Positions 11,954 through 22,078 are shown, counted from the first letter of the stretch. The stretch is 64,000 nucleotides of DNA from Sphingopyxis terrae subsp. terrae NBRC 15098 (GCF_001598815.1 NZ_BCZQ01000020.1:1-64000); one strand, 5' to 3'. Translations and numbers: made by a program. Notes: generated by a model from the sequence alone, not told the origin.

Positions 11954-13768
11954 ATGTCAATACGCCGCCTGCCGGAAAAGCTAGTAAATCGGATCGCAGC
12001 CGGTGAAGTGGTCGAAAGACCCGCCGCAGCGCTCAAGGAACTGGTCGAAAACGCCCTCGATGCGGGGGCGACTCGCGTTGCGGTGCGAATCGCCGAGGGC
12101 GGAATCCTGCGGCTGGAAGTCGACGACGATGGGTGCGGGATGACCGCGTCCGACATGGCGCTCGCGCTCGAGCGCCATGCGACATCGAAATTGCCGACCG
12201 ATGCGATCGAGGATGTAACGACGATGGGCTTTCGCGGCGAAGCCTTGCCGTCGATTGCCAGCGTTGCGCGGTTGACGCTTGAAAGCCGCGTCGCGGGCGG
12301 GGACGGGTGGCGGCGCGTGATCGACAATGGCAGCCTCGTCGCCGAAGGGCCGGCGGCGCTCGCCAAGGGCACGCGGGTGATGGTCGAGGATCTGTTCGCG
12401 CGCGTGCCTGCCCGGCGCAAGTTTCTGCGCAGCGCACGCAGCGAATATGCCGCCTGTCTCGATGTCGTGAAGCGTCTGGCGATGGCGCGTGCCGACGTGG
12501 GCTTTACGGTCGAGCATGACGGGCGCCGCGTGCTCGACGTGCAGGGCGGCCAGGATCGTCTCAGCCGTGTCGCGGCACTGACCCAGCGCGACCTGGCGGC
12601 AAACAGCATCGGGGTCGATGTCGAGCGCGGCGAGGTCCGGCTCGGCGGCGTGATCAGCCTGCCCACCTACAACCGCGGCATCGCCGACCATCAATATCTG
12701 TTTGTCAACGGCCGTCCGGTGAAGGACCGGCTGCTCGTCGGGGCATTGCGCGGCGCCTATGCCGATCTGCTCGCGCGTGATCGCCATCCGGTCGTCGCGC
12801 TCTTCCTCGATCTGCCGACGAGCGAGGTCGATGTGAACGTCCATCCGGCGAAGACTGAAGTGCGGTTCCGCGATCCGCAGCTTGTGCGCGGGATGATCGT
12901 CGGCGGGTTGCGCCGCGCGCTCGACGAACAGGGGTTTCGCAGCGTCCAGCGCCCTGCCGAAGCCGCGCTCGCGGCGTGGCAGCAGGAGCCGGCAGCGCCA
13001 GCGCCGACGAGCGGCTTTCTGTTCGGCCAGCGCAGCGAACCCGCGGTGCATCTGTTCGGCGCGGACGTCGCGCCGCCCCCCGCCGATGCGGCGCGCGTCT
13101 ATGACCGGATGATGCCCTTTGCGGGCGCGTCCGCGCCGATCGCGGGCCGCGCCGAAGTGGCCGAGGCGCCGCCGCCGGTGGCCGCCGACCATCCGCTCGG
13201 AATCGCACGCGGACAGATTGCCAACACCTATATCGTCGCCGAGGCCGAGGACGGTCTGGTCATCGTCGACCAGCATGCGGCGCATGAGCGTCTGGTGCTC
13301 GAACAATTACGCCGCGGCATGGCGGGGCAGGCGGTGCCGTCGCAGGGCTTGCTGCTGCCCGAGGTCGTCGAGATCGACGAGCCGGCGTGCGACCGCCTCG
13401 AAGCGGCGGCGGCGCAGCTTTCCGCGCTGGGAGTCGAGATCGAGCGCTTCGGTCCCGCGGCGGTGATGGTGCGCGCGACACCCGCGATGCTGGGTGCGAT
13501 CGACTGCCACAAGCTCGTCACCGATATCGCCGACGATCTCGCGGGCTATGACGCCGCGCTGGGTCTGTCCGAACGACTCGAACTCGTGGCGGCGACGATG
13601 GCCTGCCATGGGTCGGTGCGCGCCGGGCGTCCGCTTAACGTCGCCGAAATGAACGCCTTGCTCCGCCAGATGGAAGTGACGCCCCATTCGGGCCAGTGCA
13701 ATCACGGCCGTCCGACCTGGGTGAAGCTGGCAATGGACGATGTGGAGAAGCTGTTCGGGCGGAAGTGA
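11954..13768 (+). CDS. mutL: DNA mismatch repair protein MutL
   Basis: Mismatch repair ATPase/endonuclease (604 aa). The N-terminal GHKL ATPase has NRIAAGEVVERPAAALKELV, DDDGCGMTASD and TMGFRGEALPSI. The linker at about residues 330-410 is Pro/Ala-rich. The C-terminal domain carries DQHAAHERLVLE (D439 to E450), matching the metal-binding endonuclease motif DQHA(X)2E(X)4E found in MutL of bacteria that lack MutH. The other endonuclease elements (ACHGSVRAGRPL, CNHGRPTW) are also present. It is divergent from mreB. Confidence 0.97.
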   Translation: MSIRRLPEKLVNRIAAGEVVERPAAALKELVENALDAGATRVAVRIAEGGILRLEVDDDGCGMTASDMALALERHATSKLPTDAIEDVTTMGFRGEALPSIASVARLTLESRVAGGDGWRRVIDNGSLVAEGPAALAKGTRVMVEDLFARVPARRKFLRSARSEYAACLDVVKRLAMARADVGFTVEHDGRRVLDVQGGQDRLSRVAALTQRDLAANSIGVDVERGEVRLGGVISLPTYNRGIADHQYLFVNGRPVKDRLLVGALRGAYADLLARDRHPVVALFLDLPTSEVDVNVHPAKTEVRFRDPQLVRGMIVGGLRRALDEQGFRSVQRPAEAALAAWQQEPAAPAPTSGFLFGQRSEPAVHLFGADVAPPPADAARVYDRMMPFAGASAPIAGRAEVAEAPPPVAADHPLGIARGQIANTYIVAEAEDGLVIVDQHAAHERLVLEQLRRGMAGQAVPSQGLLLPEVVEIDEPACDRLEAAAAQLSALGVEIERFGPAAVMVRATPAMLGAIDCHKLVTDIADDLAGYDAALGLSERLELVAATMACHGSVRAGRPLNVAEMNALLRQMEVTPHSGQCNHGRPTWVKLAMDDVEKLFGRK

Positions 13769-14157
13769 GGGCGGCGCGAGGGTCCGGAATCACGATGGCC
13801 CGGTGTCACGATGGCCGGGAATCACAACGCCCGGGCCTCATCCGAGACCCGGGCGCCTGTGACGAACGTCGCCATCCCCCTTGTGCACAGGCCAGGCGAC
13901 CGGCCTGCACTCCCTGGAACCGGGCCTTGCGCCGCGTTGAACCAGAAGCCATTGGGCTATGCGCCGCGCCGGGCTTTGTCACCCATTCGTCGACAGGCTG
14001 CGGCGCTTTTGCACCGTCCTGTGGCCGTTCGGCAACATATTCTGCGAATCGTTCGCAGCGAATTGCGCCCCACGGTGGCCATTGCCAGCGGCCCGGACGC
14101 CCCCTAAAGCGGCGGCATGACCGCAACGCGCACCGCGCCTGAAGGGGCGTCCGCCCG
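13769..14157. other. Non-coding gap mutL-lolC with palindromes; possible small RNA
   Basis: 389 bases lie between mutL and lolC. Small open frames exist (for example minus strand 14126-13806), but their third codon positions are only about half G/C, unlike the strongly GC3-biased neighbours, so I do not call a protein. Two clear structures are present: a perfect 8-bp hairpin at 13828-13855 (CGCCCGGG/CCCGGGCG) and a 7-bp palindrome at 14042-14058 inside a motif that recurs upstream of hemA. Their order on the minus strand (operator-like site, ~200 bases, GC hairpin) would fit a small regulated RNA. This is inference. Confidence 0.35.
14039..14057. promoter_or_regulatory. Fur/Irr-like palindromic site (copy 1)
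   Basis: The sequence ATTCTGCGAATCGTTCGCA is a palindrome with arms CTGCGAA/TTCGCAG around TCG. The same 19 bases occur on the minus strand at 54244-54262 upstream of hemA. The layout TGCGAAT-C-GTTCGCA fits a Fur-family 7-1-7 site, and GAA-N3-TTC also fits the core of Irr (ICE) sites. It could control lolC (100 bases downstream) or a minus-strand transcript in the gap. Confidence 0.45.
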
Positions 14158-15400
14158 ATGATCCTGCGTCCTTACGAACGCGCCATCTTCAAACGCTATC
14201 TGCTTCCGCAACGCGGCGAAGGCTTCATCTTCGTCGCGGCGGCGTTCAGCTTTACCGCGGTGATGCTGGGGGTCGCGGCGCTGGTTATCGTGATGAGCGT
14301 GATGAATGGCGTCCGCTCCGACCTGTTCGACAAGATCGTCGGGTTGAACGGGCATGCGGTGGTGCAGGGCTTTGGCGGCCGTCTCGACGACTGGCGCGAT
14401 CTGCTCAAGGAGGTGAAGGCGACGCCGGGCGTCGTGTCGGCGACCCCGCTGATCGAGCAACCCTTGCTCACCACCTTCAACGGGCGCGTCGAGGGGGTGC
14501 TGGTGCGCGGGATGACCGTCGCCGACATTCGCGGCAACGGCGTGCTCAACGGCAAGGTGTTGCAGGGCAATCTCGATTCGCTGACGCCGGGGACGGACAA
14601 TGTCGCCATCGGCAGCGAATTGGCGCGCAATCTGGGCGCGACAGTCGGGTCGATGATCACGATCATCAACCCCGCAGGCCGGTCGACGCCGTTCGGAACC
14701 GTGCCGCGCGAAATTGCCTATCGCGTGTCGGCGATCTTCGAGATCGGCGTCTATGATTTCGACAAGGCCTATGTCGTGATGCCGATGGAGAATGCCCAAC
14801 TGCTGCTGCTCACCGGCGATCAGGTCGGGATGATCGAGATCAAGACGACCGATCCCGACAAGGTCGGCGAGATATTGCAGCCGCTGGCCGAAAAGGTCGC
14901 CGCGCAAGCGGTGATTTCGGACTGGCGATCGATGAACAGCAGCCTGTTCGAGGCGCTGTCGGTCGAGCGCGTCGCAATGTTCGTGATCCTGTCGCTGATC
15001 GTGCTCGTTGCCGCTTTCAACATCATCTCTTCGCTCATCATGCTCGTCCGCGCCAAGACGCGCGACATGGCGATCCTGCGCACCATGGGCGCGCCGCGCG
15101 ATGCAGTGATGCGCATCTTCATGGCGATCGGCCTGTCGATCGGCGTCGCGGGAACCATTGTCGGCATGATTATCGGCTTCAGCCTGCTCTACTTCCGCGC
15201 CGGCGTGCTGCGCGGGGCGGAGTTCCTCACCGGGCAGCCACTGTGGGATCCGTCGATCCGCTTTCTGACCGAATTGCCGTCGAAGCCCGATCCGTTCGAA
15301 ATCGTCGGCATTGCGGTGATGGCGATCGTCTTCAGCTTCCTCGCGACGCTCTATCCGGCGCTCAAGGCCGCGAATACCGATCCCGTGCAGGTGCTGCGCT

Positions 15401-15408
<8 letters not shown>
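14158..15408 (+). CDS. lolC: Lipoprotein-releasing ABC transporter permease LolC/E
   Basis: Inner-membrane permease (416 aa) that extracts outer-membrane-destined lipoproteins and hands them to LolA. It has an FtsX/LolE fold: N-terminal helix after [20 protein letters not shown] with [18 protein letters not shown], a periplasmic domain at about 50-260, and three C-terminal helices with [17 protein letters not shown] and the end [20 protein letters not shown] single permease gene next to lolD is usual outside enterics, where one LolF-like protein replaces LolC and LolE. A 14-codon frame (14117-14161) overlaps its ATG; it may be chance. Confidence 0.94.
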
Positions 15409-16078
<670 letters not shown>

Positions 16079-16087
16079 GTTTTTTTA

Positions 16088-16242
16088 CCCCGCCCGCTTG
16101 CGGGAGGGGCAGCGAGACTTGGTTCGGTATAGCCGAACCTAGTCGCAGCGGGGTGGGCTGGTGACGATTTGGTTCAACCCACCCCGTTGCGAGTAGCGAG
16201 CAAGCTCGCAACTCTCACTGCCCCTCCCGCAAGCGGGTGGGG
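16088..16242. repeat. 155-bp multi-hairpin inverted repeat element
   Basis: Outer arms of ~25 bp (16088-16112, starting CCCCGCCCGCTTGCGGGAGG; and 16218-16242) are inverted copies with a near-perfect match. Inside lie three further hairpins: GGTTCGG/CCGAACC at 16121-16139, CGGGGTGGG/CCCACCCCG, and TTGCGAG/CTCGCAA just before the right arm. The whole folds like a cloverleaf. It sits between lolD and the glutathione peroxidase, outside coding sequence. It resembles dispersed intergenic palindromic repeats of sphingomonads, an attribution from general knowledge rather than comparison. Confidence 0.75.
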
Positions 16243-16262
16243 ACGAAGTGAGGAGAAAGCGA

Positions 16263-16739
16263 ATGGGGCTCTACGATTTCTCAGCGAAACTGCCGGGCGG
16301 CGGATCGCAGGCGATGGCCGATTACAAGGGCAAGGTGCTGCTGATCGTCAACACCGCCTCCAAATGCGGCTTTACCCCGCAATATGAAGGGCTGGAGGAG
16401 CTCTACCGCGATTACAAGGATCGAGGGTTCGAGGTTCTGGCCTTCCCCTGCAACCAGTTCGGCGCACAGGAGCCCGGCGATGCGGAAGAAATCAAGAATT
16501 TCTGCTCGCTGACCTATGATGTCAGCTTCCCGCTGATGGCGAAGATCGATGTCAACGGCGACGACGCCGATCCGATCTTCAAGCATCTGAAGAAGGAAAA
16601 GACCGGGCTGCTCGGCAGCGGCATCAAGTGGAACTTTACCAAATTCCTGGTCGACCGCGACGGCAAGGTCGTCTCGCGCCACGCGCCGATGACGAAGCCC
16701 GAGCAGTTGCGGAAAGAGATCGAGGAATTGCTGGGTTAG
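16263..16739 (+). CDS. Glutathione peroxidase family protein (Cys type)
   Basis: Thiol peroxidase (158 aa) reducing hydroperoxides, probably with thioredoxin or glutathione. The start at 16263 (MGLYDFSAKL) is chosen because GGAG lies ~10 bases upstream. The catalytic Cys35 is in NTASKCGFTPQYE and is encoded by TGC, so it is not a selenoprotein. The other tetrad residues are Gln in FPCNQFGAQEPG and Trp/Asn in GIKWNFTKFLVDRDG. The second Cys (FPCNQF) and NFCSLTY could act as resolving cysteine. Small monomeric BtuE/GPx-like size. Repeats flank it on both sides. Confidence 0.93.
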   Translation: MGLYDFSAKLPGGGSQAMADYKGKVLLIVNTASKCGFTPQYEGLEELYRDYKDRGFEVLAFPCNQFGAQEPGDAEEIKNFCSLTYDVSFPLMAKIDVNGDDADPIFKHLKKEKTGLLGSGIKWNFTKFLVDRDGKVVSRHAPMTKPEQLRKEIEELLG

Positions 16740-16763
16740 CAGCAATATTGGCGGTCAATCGAC

Positions 16764-16840
16764 CGTCATTGCGAGCGCAGCGAAGCAATCCAGAGCGGTT
16801 TACGCCTAGTCTGGATTGCTTCGCTGCGCTCGCAATGACG
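16764..16840. repeat. Perfect 31-bp inverted repeat (GTCATTGCGAGCG family)
   Basis: The left arm 16764-16794 begins CGTCATTGCGAGCGCAGCGA and its exact reverse complement is at 16810-16840, with a 15-base loop. A second member of the same family is at 22079-22161. It sits in the short gap between the glutathione peroxidase stop and the dnaE start. Confidence 0.9.
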
Positions 16841-16894
16841 ATTTTGTGAAACGAGGTCATGGTCGAATCGCCATCGTCACGTTAGCGTAATCAA

Positions 16895-19800
16895 ATGGCC
16901 TATAGCCCCTTTGTTCCCCTGCGCGTCTTTTCCAGTTTCACCATGCTGGAGGGGGCGATCGAGCCCAAGGCGATCGCGAAGGCGGCGCGGGAGCGGGGCT
17001 TTCCGGCGATTGCGGTCGCGGATCGCAACGGGCTGTACGGCGTCATGGCCTTTGGCGATGCGTGCAAGGCGGCGGGCATCCAGCCGATCGTCGGTGCGCT
17101 GCTGAGCGTGGCGCGGCCGGGGCAGCGGCTGGCGAGCGGCGCGCCGCTGATCGACTGGATCGCGCTCTATGCGCAGGACGATGCGGGCTACAACAATCTG
17201 TGCGCGCTGGTGTCGGCGGCGCATCTCGGCCGACCGGTCGAGCAGGAGCCGCATGTGCTGCTGTCCGACCTCGCCGGCAAGACCGACGGGCTGATCTGCC
17301 TGACCGGGGGCGGCGAGGGCGCTCTCGCGCGCTTGCTGGCCGGCGAGCAGAAGACGGCCGCCGACGAGTATGTCGAGCAGTTGGAGGCGCTGTTTGCCGG
17401 GCGGCTGTATGTTGAGCTGTCGCGGCGGGGCGATGCAACCGAAAAGGCCGCCGAGGCAGCGCTCATCGAATTGGCCTATGCCCGCGCGCTGCCGCTGGTC
17501 GCGACCAATCCCGCCAATTTCGTCGATCCGCAGTTCCACCCCGCGCATGATGCCATGCTGTGCATTGCGCAGTCGGCCTATGTCGAAAGCGAGGATCGCC
17601 GCGCTTCCAACCCCGAAGCCTGGTTGAAATCGGCCGAGGCGATGGAGGACAGTTTCTCCGACCTGCCCGAAGCGATCCGCAACACGCTGGTGATCGCGCA
17701 GCGCTGCGCCTTCATGGCGCCCAAGCGCAAACCGATCCTGCCGAGTCTTGCGGGCGACCGCGAGGGCGAGGCGGCGCAGCTCAAGGCCGACGCCCACGCG
17801 GGCTTGGCCGAACGGCTGGCGCTCTATCCGGACCTTAGCGAGGAAGAGCGGCAGGCTTATGTCGAGCGGCTCGACTTCGAGGTCGACGTCATCACGCAGA
17901 TGGGCTTTCCCGGCTACTTCCTGATCGTTGCCGACTTCATCAAATGGGCGAAGGCGCACGATATTCCGGTGGGGCCGGGGCGTGGATCGGGTGCGGGCAG
18001 CCTCGTCGCCTGGTCGCTGACGATCACCGACCTCGATCCCTTGAAACTCGGGCTGCTGTTCGAACGCTTCCTCAACCCCGAGCGCGTGTCGATGCCCGAC
18101 TTCGACATCGACTTCTGCGAAACCCGCCGCGGCGAGGTGATCCGCTATGTGCAGGAGAAATATGGCCGCGACACCGTCGCGCAGATCATCACCTTCGGTA
18201 AGCTGAAGGCGCGCGCGGTGCTGAAGGACACCGGCCGCGTCCTCCAGATGAGCTATGGTCAGGTCGACCGGCTGGCGAAGCTGGTACCGAACCATCCGAC
18301 CGATCCCTGGACGCTCGAACGCGCCTTGAATGGCGTCAGCGAACTGATGACCGAATATAAGCAGGATGATGGGGTGCGCCGCCTGTTCGATATGGCGCGC
18401 CAGCTCGAAGGCCTGCCGCGACACAGTTCGACCCACGCGGCTGGGGTCGTGATCGGCGACCGGCCGCTCGACCAGCTTGTCCCGCTCTATCGCGATCCGC
18501 GCTCGGATATGCCGGTCACGCAGTTCGACATGAAATATGTCGAGACGGCGGGGCTGGTGAAGTTCGACTTTCTTGGCCTCAAGACGCTGTCGGTGCTCAA
18601 GGAAGCGCGGCGCCTGCTCGCGCTGCGCGGGATCGATGTCGATCTCGACACGCTCGGCTGGGACGATCCCGCGGTCTATGAGCTGCTCCAGCGCGGCGAC
18701 ACCGTCGGGGTGTTCCAGCTGGAATCCGAAGGGATGCGGCGCACCCTGTCGGCGGTGAAGCCGACCAATTTCGGGGATATTATCGCGCTCGTCGCGCTGT
18801 ATCGGCCGGGGCCAATGGACAATATTCCGCTGTTCGGCGCGCGCAAGAACGGGCGCGAGCCGATCGCCTATCCGCACCCGCTGCTCGAAGGCATCCTCGC
18901 CGAAACCTACGGCATCTTCGTCTATCAGGAACAGGTAATGCAGGCGGCGCAGATCCTCGCCGGCTACAGCCTCGGCGGCGCGGACCTGTTGCGCCGCGCG
19001 ATGGGCAAGAAGGTGCAGGCGGAGATGGACGCGCAGCGCGATACCTTCGTTAAAGGCTGCGGCGAGCATAATGGCATCGACGCCAAGGCCGCGAATGAGC
19101 TGTTCGACTTGATCGACAAATTCGCAGGCTATGGCTTCAACAAGAGCCATGCTGCGGCCTATGCGCTGCTCTCCTATCAGACGGCGTGGCTGAAGGCGCA
19201 TTATCCGCACGAATTCTTCGCCGCGTCGATGTCGTTCGACAGCCATCAGACCGACAAATTGTCGATCTTCATCGACGATATGCGCCGCCTCGACATCGCG
19301 ATCGCGCCGCCCTCGATCAACGACAGCGAGGCCGATTTTTCGGTCGGGCGCAGTGAAGAGGGGCTGGCGGTTCGCTATGCACTCGGCGCGCTCAAAGGTG
19401 TGGGCGAAAAAGCGATGGAGGCTCTGGTTGCCGAGCGGCAAGCCAAGGGTGATTTTGCGAGCCTCGACGATTTTGCGGCGCGCATCGACCCCAAGCTGCT
19501 CAACCGCCGCCAGATTGAGGCGCTGGCGGGGGGCGGCGCGTTCGACTGCGTTGAGCCCGACCGCCCGCGCGCCTTCGCCGGGGCCGAGGCGCTTCTGGCC
19601 TGCGCCAATAGTTCGGCGCACGAACGCTCGACGGGGCAGGGCGGGCTGTTCGGCGGCGATGTCGCGATCGCGCCGGTGCTCCAGCTGTCCGCCGCCGAAC
19701 CCTGGACGCTTGCCGAGCGGATGGCGAAGGAGAAGGATGCGTTCGGCTTCTATTTCTCGGCGCATCCGGTCGAACAATATGAAGCGGTGATCGCGGCGCG

Positions 19801-20383
19801 CGGTGCGCGGACCTATGGCGATATCTGCGAAACGGTCGACATGACGCCCGGAACGCGCATCCCGATGGTGATGGCGGCGATGGTCGAAAGCGCGCGCCCG
19901 CGCGTGTCGCAGCGTGGCAACCGTTTTCTCAACCTAACGCTGTCGGATCGCAGCGGACAATTTCAGTCGAGCTGCTTCGACGAGCAGGCCGGCAAGATAT
20001 TGGAGGCCTTGGCGGCCGACGGCGGCTGCGCCCTGCTCAACGTCGAGCTCGATCTGCTGGAGGGTGAGGAAACGCCGCGCGTGACGGTGCGCGGGGCGCA
20101 GTCGCTCGCCGACATTGCGGCGAGTGCGGCGCTGCAACTCGACTGCCGCGTCGAACTGACCGAGGCGCCGGGCGAGATGCTCCGCTATCTCGAACGGCGC
20201 GAGGATGCGCGCGGGCGGGTGATCGTAGCGACGACCGATCCGCTGACGGGCGAGGACATCCGGATCGAGCTGGGACGCGGCTTCGCGCTCGGCCCAGACA
20301 CCGTCTCGCGGCTCCAAATGGTTGCAGGCGTAACCGAAGTGGCGCTTTCGCTGGTTCCGCCGCGCGATTTTCGCGTCCGTTAG
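16895..20383 (+). CDS. dnaE: DNA polymerase III alpha subunit
   Basis: Replicative polymerase (1162 aa). Order: PHP domain (1-~280), palm/thumb/fingers with catalytic aspartates in PDFDIDF (D402, D404, with D406), GPGRGSGAGSLVAWSL, helix-hairpin-helix, beta-binding region and C-terminal OB/tau-binding part. In the PHP domain the usual metal-binding HxH near the N-terminus reads LRVFSSFTMLEG, so the PHP site is probably inactive. Length fits DnaE1, not the shorter DnaE2/ImuC. No clear ribosome-binding site precedes the ATG at 16895. Confidence 0.97.
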   Translation: MAYSPFVPLRVFSSFTMLEGAIEPKAIAKAARERGFPAIAVADRNGLYGVMAFGDACKAAGIQPIVGALLSVARPGQRLASGAPLIDWIALYAQDDAGYNNLCALVSAAHLGRPVEQEPHVLLSDLAGKTDGLICLTGGGEGALARLLAGEQKTAADEYVEQLEALFAGRLYVELSRRGDATEKAAEAALIELAYARALPLVATNPANFVDPQFHPAHDAMLCIAQSAYVESEDRRASNPEAWLKSAEAMEDSFSDLPEAIRNTLVIAQRCAFMAPKRKPILPSLAGDREGEAAQLKADAHAGLAERLALYPDLSEEERQAYVERLDFEVDVITQMGFPGYFLIVADFIKWAKAHDIPVGPGRGSGAGSLVAWSLTITDLDPLKLGLLFERFLNPERVSMPDFDIDFCETRRGEVIRYVQEKYGRDTVAQIITFGKLKARAVLKDTGRVLQMSYGQVDRLAKLVPNHPTDPWTLERALNGVSELMTEYKQDDGVRRLFDMARQLEGLPRHSSTHAAGVVIGDRPLDQLVPLYRDPRSDMPVTQFDMKYVETAGLVKFDFLGLKTLSVLKEARRLLALRGIDVDLDTLGWDDPAVYELLQRGDTVGVFQLESEGMRRTLSAVKPTNFGDIIALVALYRPGPMDNIPLFGARKNGREPIAYPHPLLEGILAETYGIFVYQEQVMQAAQILAGYSLGGADLLRRAMGKKVQAEMDAQRDTFVKGCGEHNGIDAKAANELFDLIDKFAGYGFNKSHAAAYALLSYQTAWLKAHYPHEFFAASMSFDSHQTDKLSIFIDDMRRLDIAIAPPSINDSEADFSVGRSEEGLAVRYALGALKGVGEKAMEALVAERQAKGDFASLDDFAARIDPKLLNRRQIEALAGGGAFDCVEPDRPRAFAGAEALLACANSSAHERSTGQGGLFGGDVAIAPVLQLSAAEPWTLAERMAKEKDAFGFYFSAHPVEQYEAVIAARGARTYGDICETVDMTPGTRIPMVMAAMVESARPRVSQRGNRFLNLTLSDRSGQFQSSCFDEQAGKILEALAADGGCALLNVELDLLEGEETPRVTVRGAQSLADIAASAALQLDCRVELTEAPGEMLRYLERREDARGRVIVATTDPLTGEDIRIELGRGFALGPDTVSRLQMVAGVTEVALSLVPPRDFRVR

Positions 20384-20451
20384 GCCCGCCCCCTCTTGCG
20401 CGCCGCGCATTTCCGGCCCTATCCCTGACGAAAGACACGGGAGAGAAGCAT

Positions 20452-22056
20452 ATGGGAATGCAGGGCCAGCCGCTGCTCGTTACAAGCCTGATCGATCATG
20501 CGGCGCGCGAACATGGCGCACGCGAAATCGTCTCGCGCTGGGCCGACGGCAGCATGACGCGGTCGAGCTGGGGCGAGGTCGGCAAGGATGCCCGCCGCTT
20601 CGCTGCCGCCATGACGCGGCTGGGGATGACGAAGGGCGACCGCATCGCGACGCTCGCGATGAACCATGGCCATCATCTGGTGAGCTGGTACGGGACCGCC
20701 GGCATGGGCGGGGTGCTGCACACGGTGAATCCACGGCTGTTCGACGAACAGCTTGTCTATATCGTCAACCACGCCGAGGACCGCATTCTCTTCTTCGACG
20801 CGGCCTTTCTGCCGATCGTCGAACGGCTGCGCGATCAGCTTCCCACCGTCGAGCATTTCGTGCTGTTCGATGCGCCTGCACGCGACGGCTATCTGTCCTA
20901 CAAGGATCTGATCGAGGCCGAGGATGGCAGCTTCGAATGGGTCGATCTCGACGAGCGCGATCCGGTGGGCCTCTGCTATACCAGCGGGACGACGGGCAAT
21001 CCGAAGGGCGTACTCTACGAACATCGCTCGAACGTCATCCATGCGATCACCGAGATTCAACCCGACGTGTTCGACATGTCGAACCGCAGCGTCATCCTGC
21101 CGATCGTGCCGATGTTTCACGCCAACAGCTGGGGCATCCCCTTCGCCGCCGCGACGGTTGGGGCGAAGCTCGTCTTTTCGGCGACCAACGATGCGCAGGT
21201 GCTCTGCGAACTGATGCACGCCGAAGGGGTGACGCACAGCGCCGGCGTGCCGACGGTGTGGCTCGCGATGTTCGCGCATATGGATGCGACCGGGATCGAC
21301 TATGGCAAGCTTTACCGCGTCATCATCGGCGGGTCGGCGGCGCCTCGTGCGATGATCGAGCGCTTCATGAAGGCCGGTATCGACGTGGGCCACGCATGGG
21401 GCATGACCGAAACCTCGCCGATCGGAACGATGGGCAAGCGGCCGTGGAACTGGGACGAAATGAGCTTCGACGAGCGTGTCGATATCGTCTGCCGTCAGGG
21501 CTGCCCGCCCTTTGGCGTCGAACTGCGCATCGTCGACGAGGAGGATAATGTCCTGCCGCGCGACGGGGTGACGAGCGGGCGGCTGCAATGCCGCGGACCA
21601 TGGATCATCCAGCGCTATTTCAAGGCCGACGCCGATGCCGCCGACGGCGACGGCTGGTTCGACACCGGCGACGTGTCGGTGATCCATCCCGACGGGGTCA
21701 TGCAAATCACCGACCGGGCGAAGGATGTCATCAAGTCGGGCGGCGAGTGGATTTCGTCGATCGAACTCGAAAATGCCGCGGTGGGCGCGCCCGGGGTTCA
21801 GGAGGCGGCTGCGGTCGGCGTGTTTCATCCCAAATGGGACGAGCGACCAATCCTGCTGATCGTCCGGAAGCCCGGTTCAGAGGCGACCGAAGCGGGTATC
21901 CTCGATTATCTGAAGGACAAGGTCGCCAAATGGTGGCTGCCCGACGAGATCGTCTTCGTCGACGAACTGCCGCACACCGCGACGGGCAAGATCCTGAAGC
22001 GCCAGATCCGCGACGATTACAAGGATTACAAGCTGAAGTCGCTGGTGGGGGCGTAA
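20452..22056 (+). CDS. AMP-forming acyl-CoA synthetase (medium/long-chain fatty acid type)
   Basis: ANL-superfamily ligase (534 aa) that activates a fatty acid to its CoA thioester through an acyl-adenylate. The P-loop is [19 protein letters not shown]. The adenine motif is [16 protein letters not shown], the hinge is [25 protein letters not shown], and the catalytic lysine is in [15 protein letters not shown]. The N-terminus resembles AlkK-type medium-chain ligases. GAGAGAAG lies just upstream of the start at 20452. Chain-length preference cannot be read from sequence. Confidence 0.93.
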   Translation: MGMQGQPLLVTSLIDHAAREHGAREIVSRWADGSMTRSSWGEVGKDARRFAAAMTRLGMTKGDRIATLAMNHGHHLVSWYGTAGMGGVLHTVNPRLFDEQLVYIVNHAEDRILFFDAAFLPIVERLRDQLPTVEHFVLFDAPARDGYLSYKDLIEAEDGSFEWVDLDERDPVGLCYTSGTTGNPKGVLYEHRSNVIHAITEIQPDVFDMSNRSVILPIVPMFHANSWGIPFAAATVGAKLVFSATNDAQVLCELMHAEGVTHSAGVPTVWLAMFAHMDATGIDYGKLYRVIIGGSAAPRAMIERFMKAGIDVGHAWGMTETSPIGTMGKRPWNWDEMSFDERVDIVCRQGCPPFGVELRIVDEEDNVLPRDGVTSGRLQCRGPWIIQRYFKADADAADGDGWFDTGDVSVIHPDGVMQITDRAKDVIKSGGEWISSIELENAAVGAPGVQEAAAVGVFHPKWDERPILLIVRKPGSEATEAGILDYLKDKVAKWWLPDEIVFVDELPHTATGKILKRQIRDDYKDYKLKSLVGA

Positions 22057-22078
22057 GGGGCGCCAAAGAAACACGCGT

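Noticed and set aside
13806-14126. 106-codon minus-strand frame in the mutL-lolC gap
   Set aside because: Third codon positions are about half G/C and no family motif is present; I treat the region as non-coding.
16361-16370. Selenocysteine glutathione peroxidase
   Set aside because: The catalytic codon is TGC (Cys), not TGA, and no SECIS is needed.
16877-19777. 966-codon open frame antisense to dnaE (minus strand)
   Set aside because: It mirrors the dnaE codons in a GC-rich gene, its translation is Arg/His/Asp-rich without any family motif, and dnaE itself is unambiguous.
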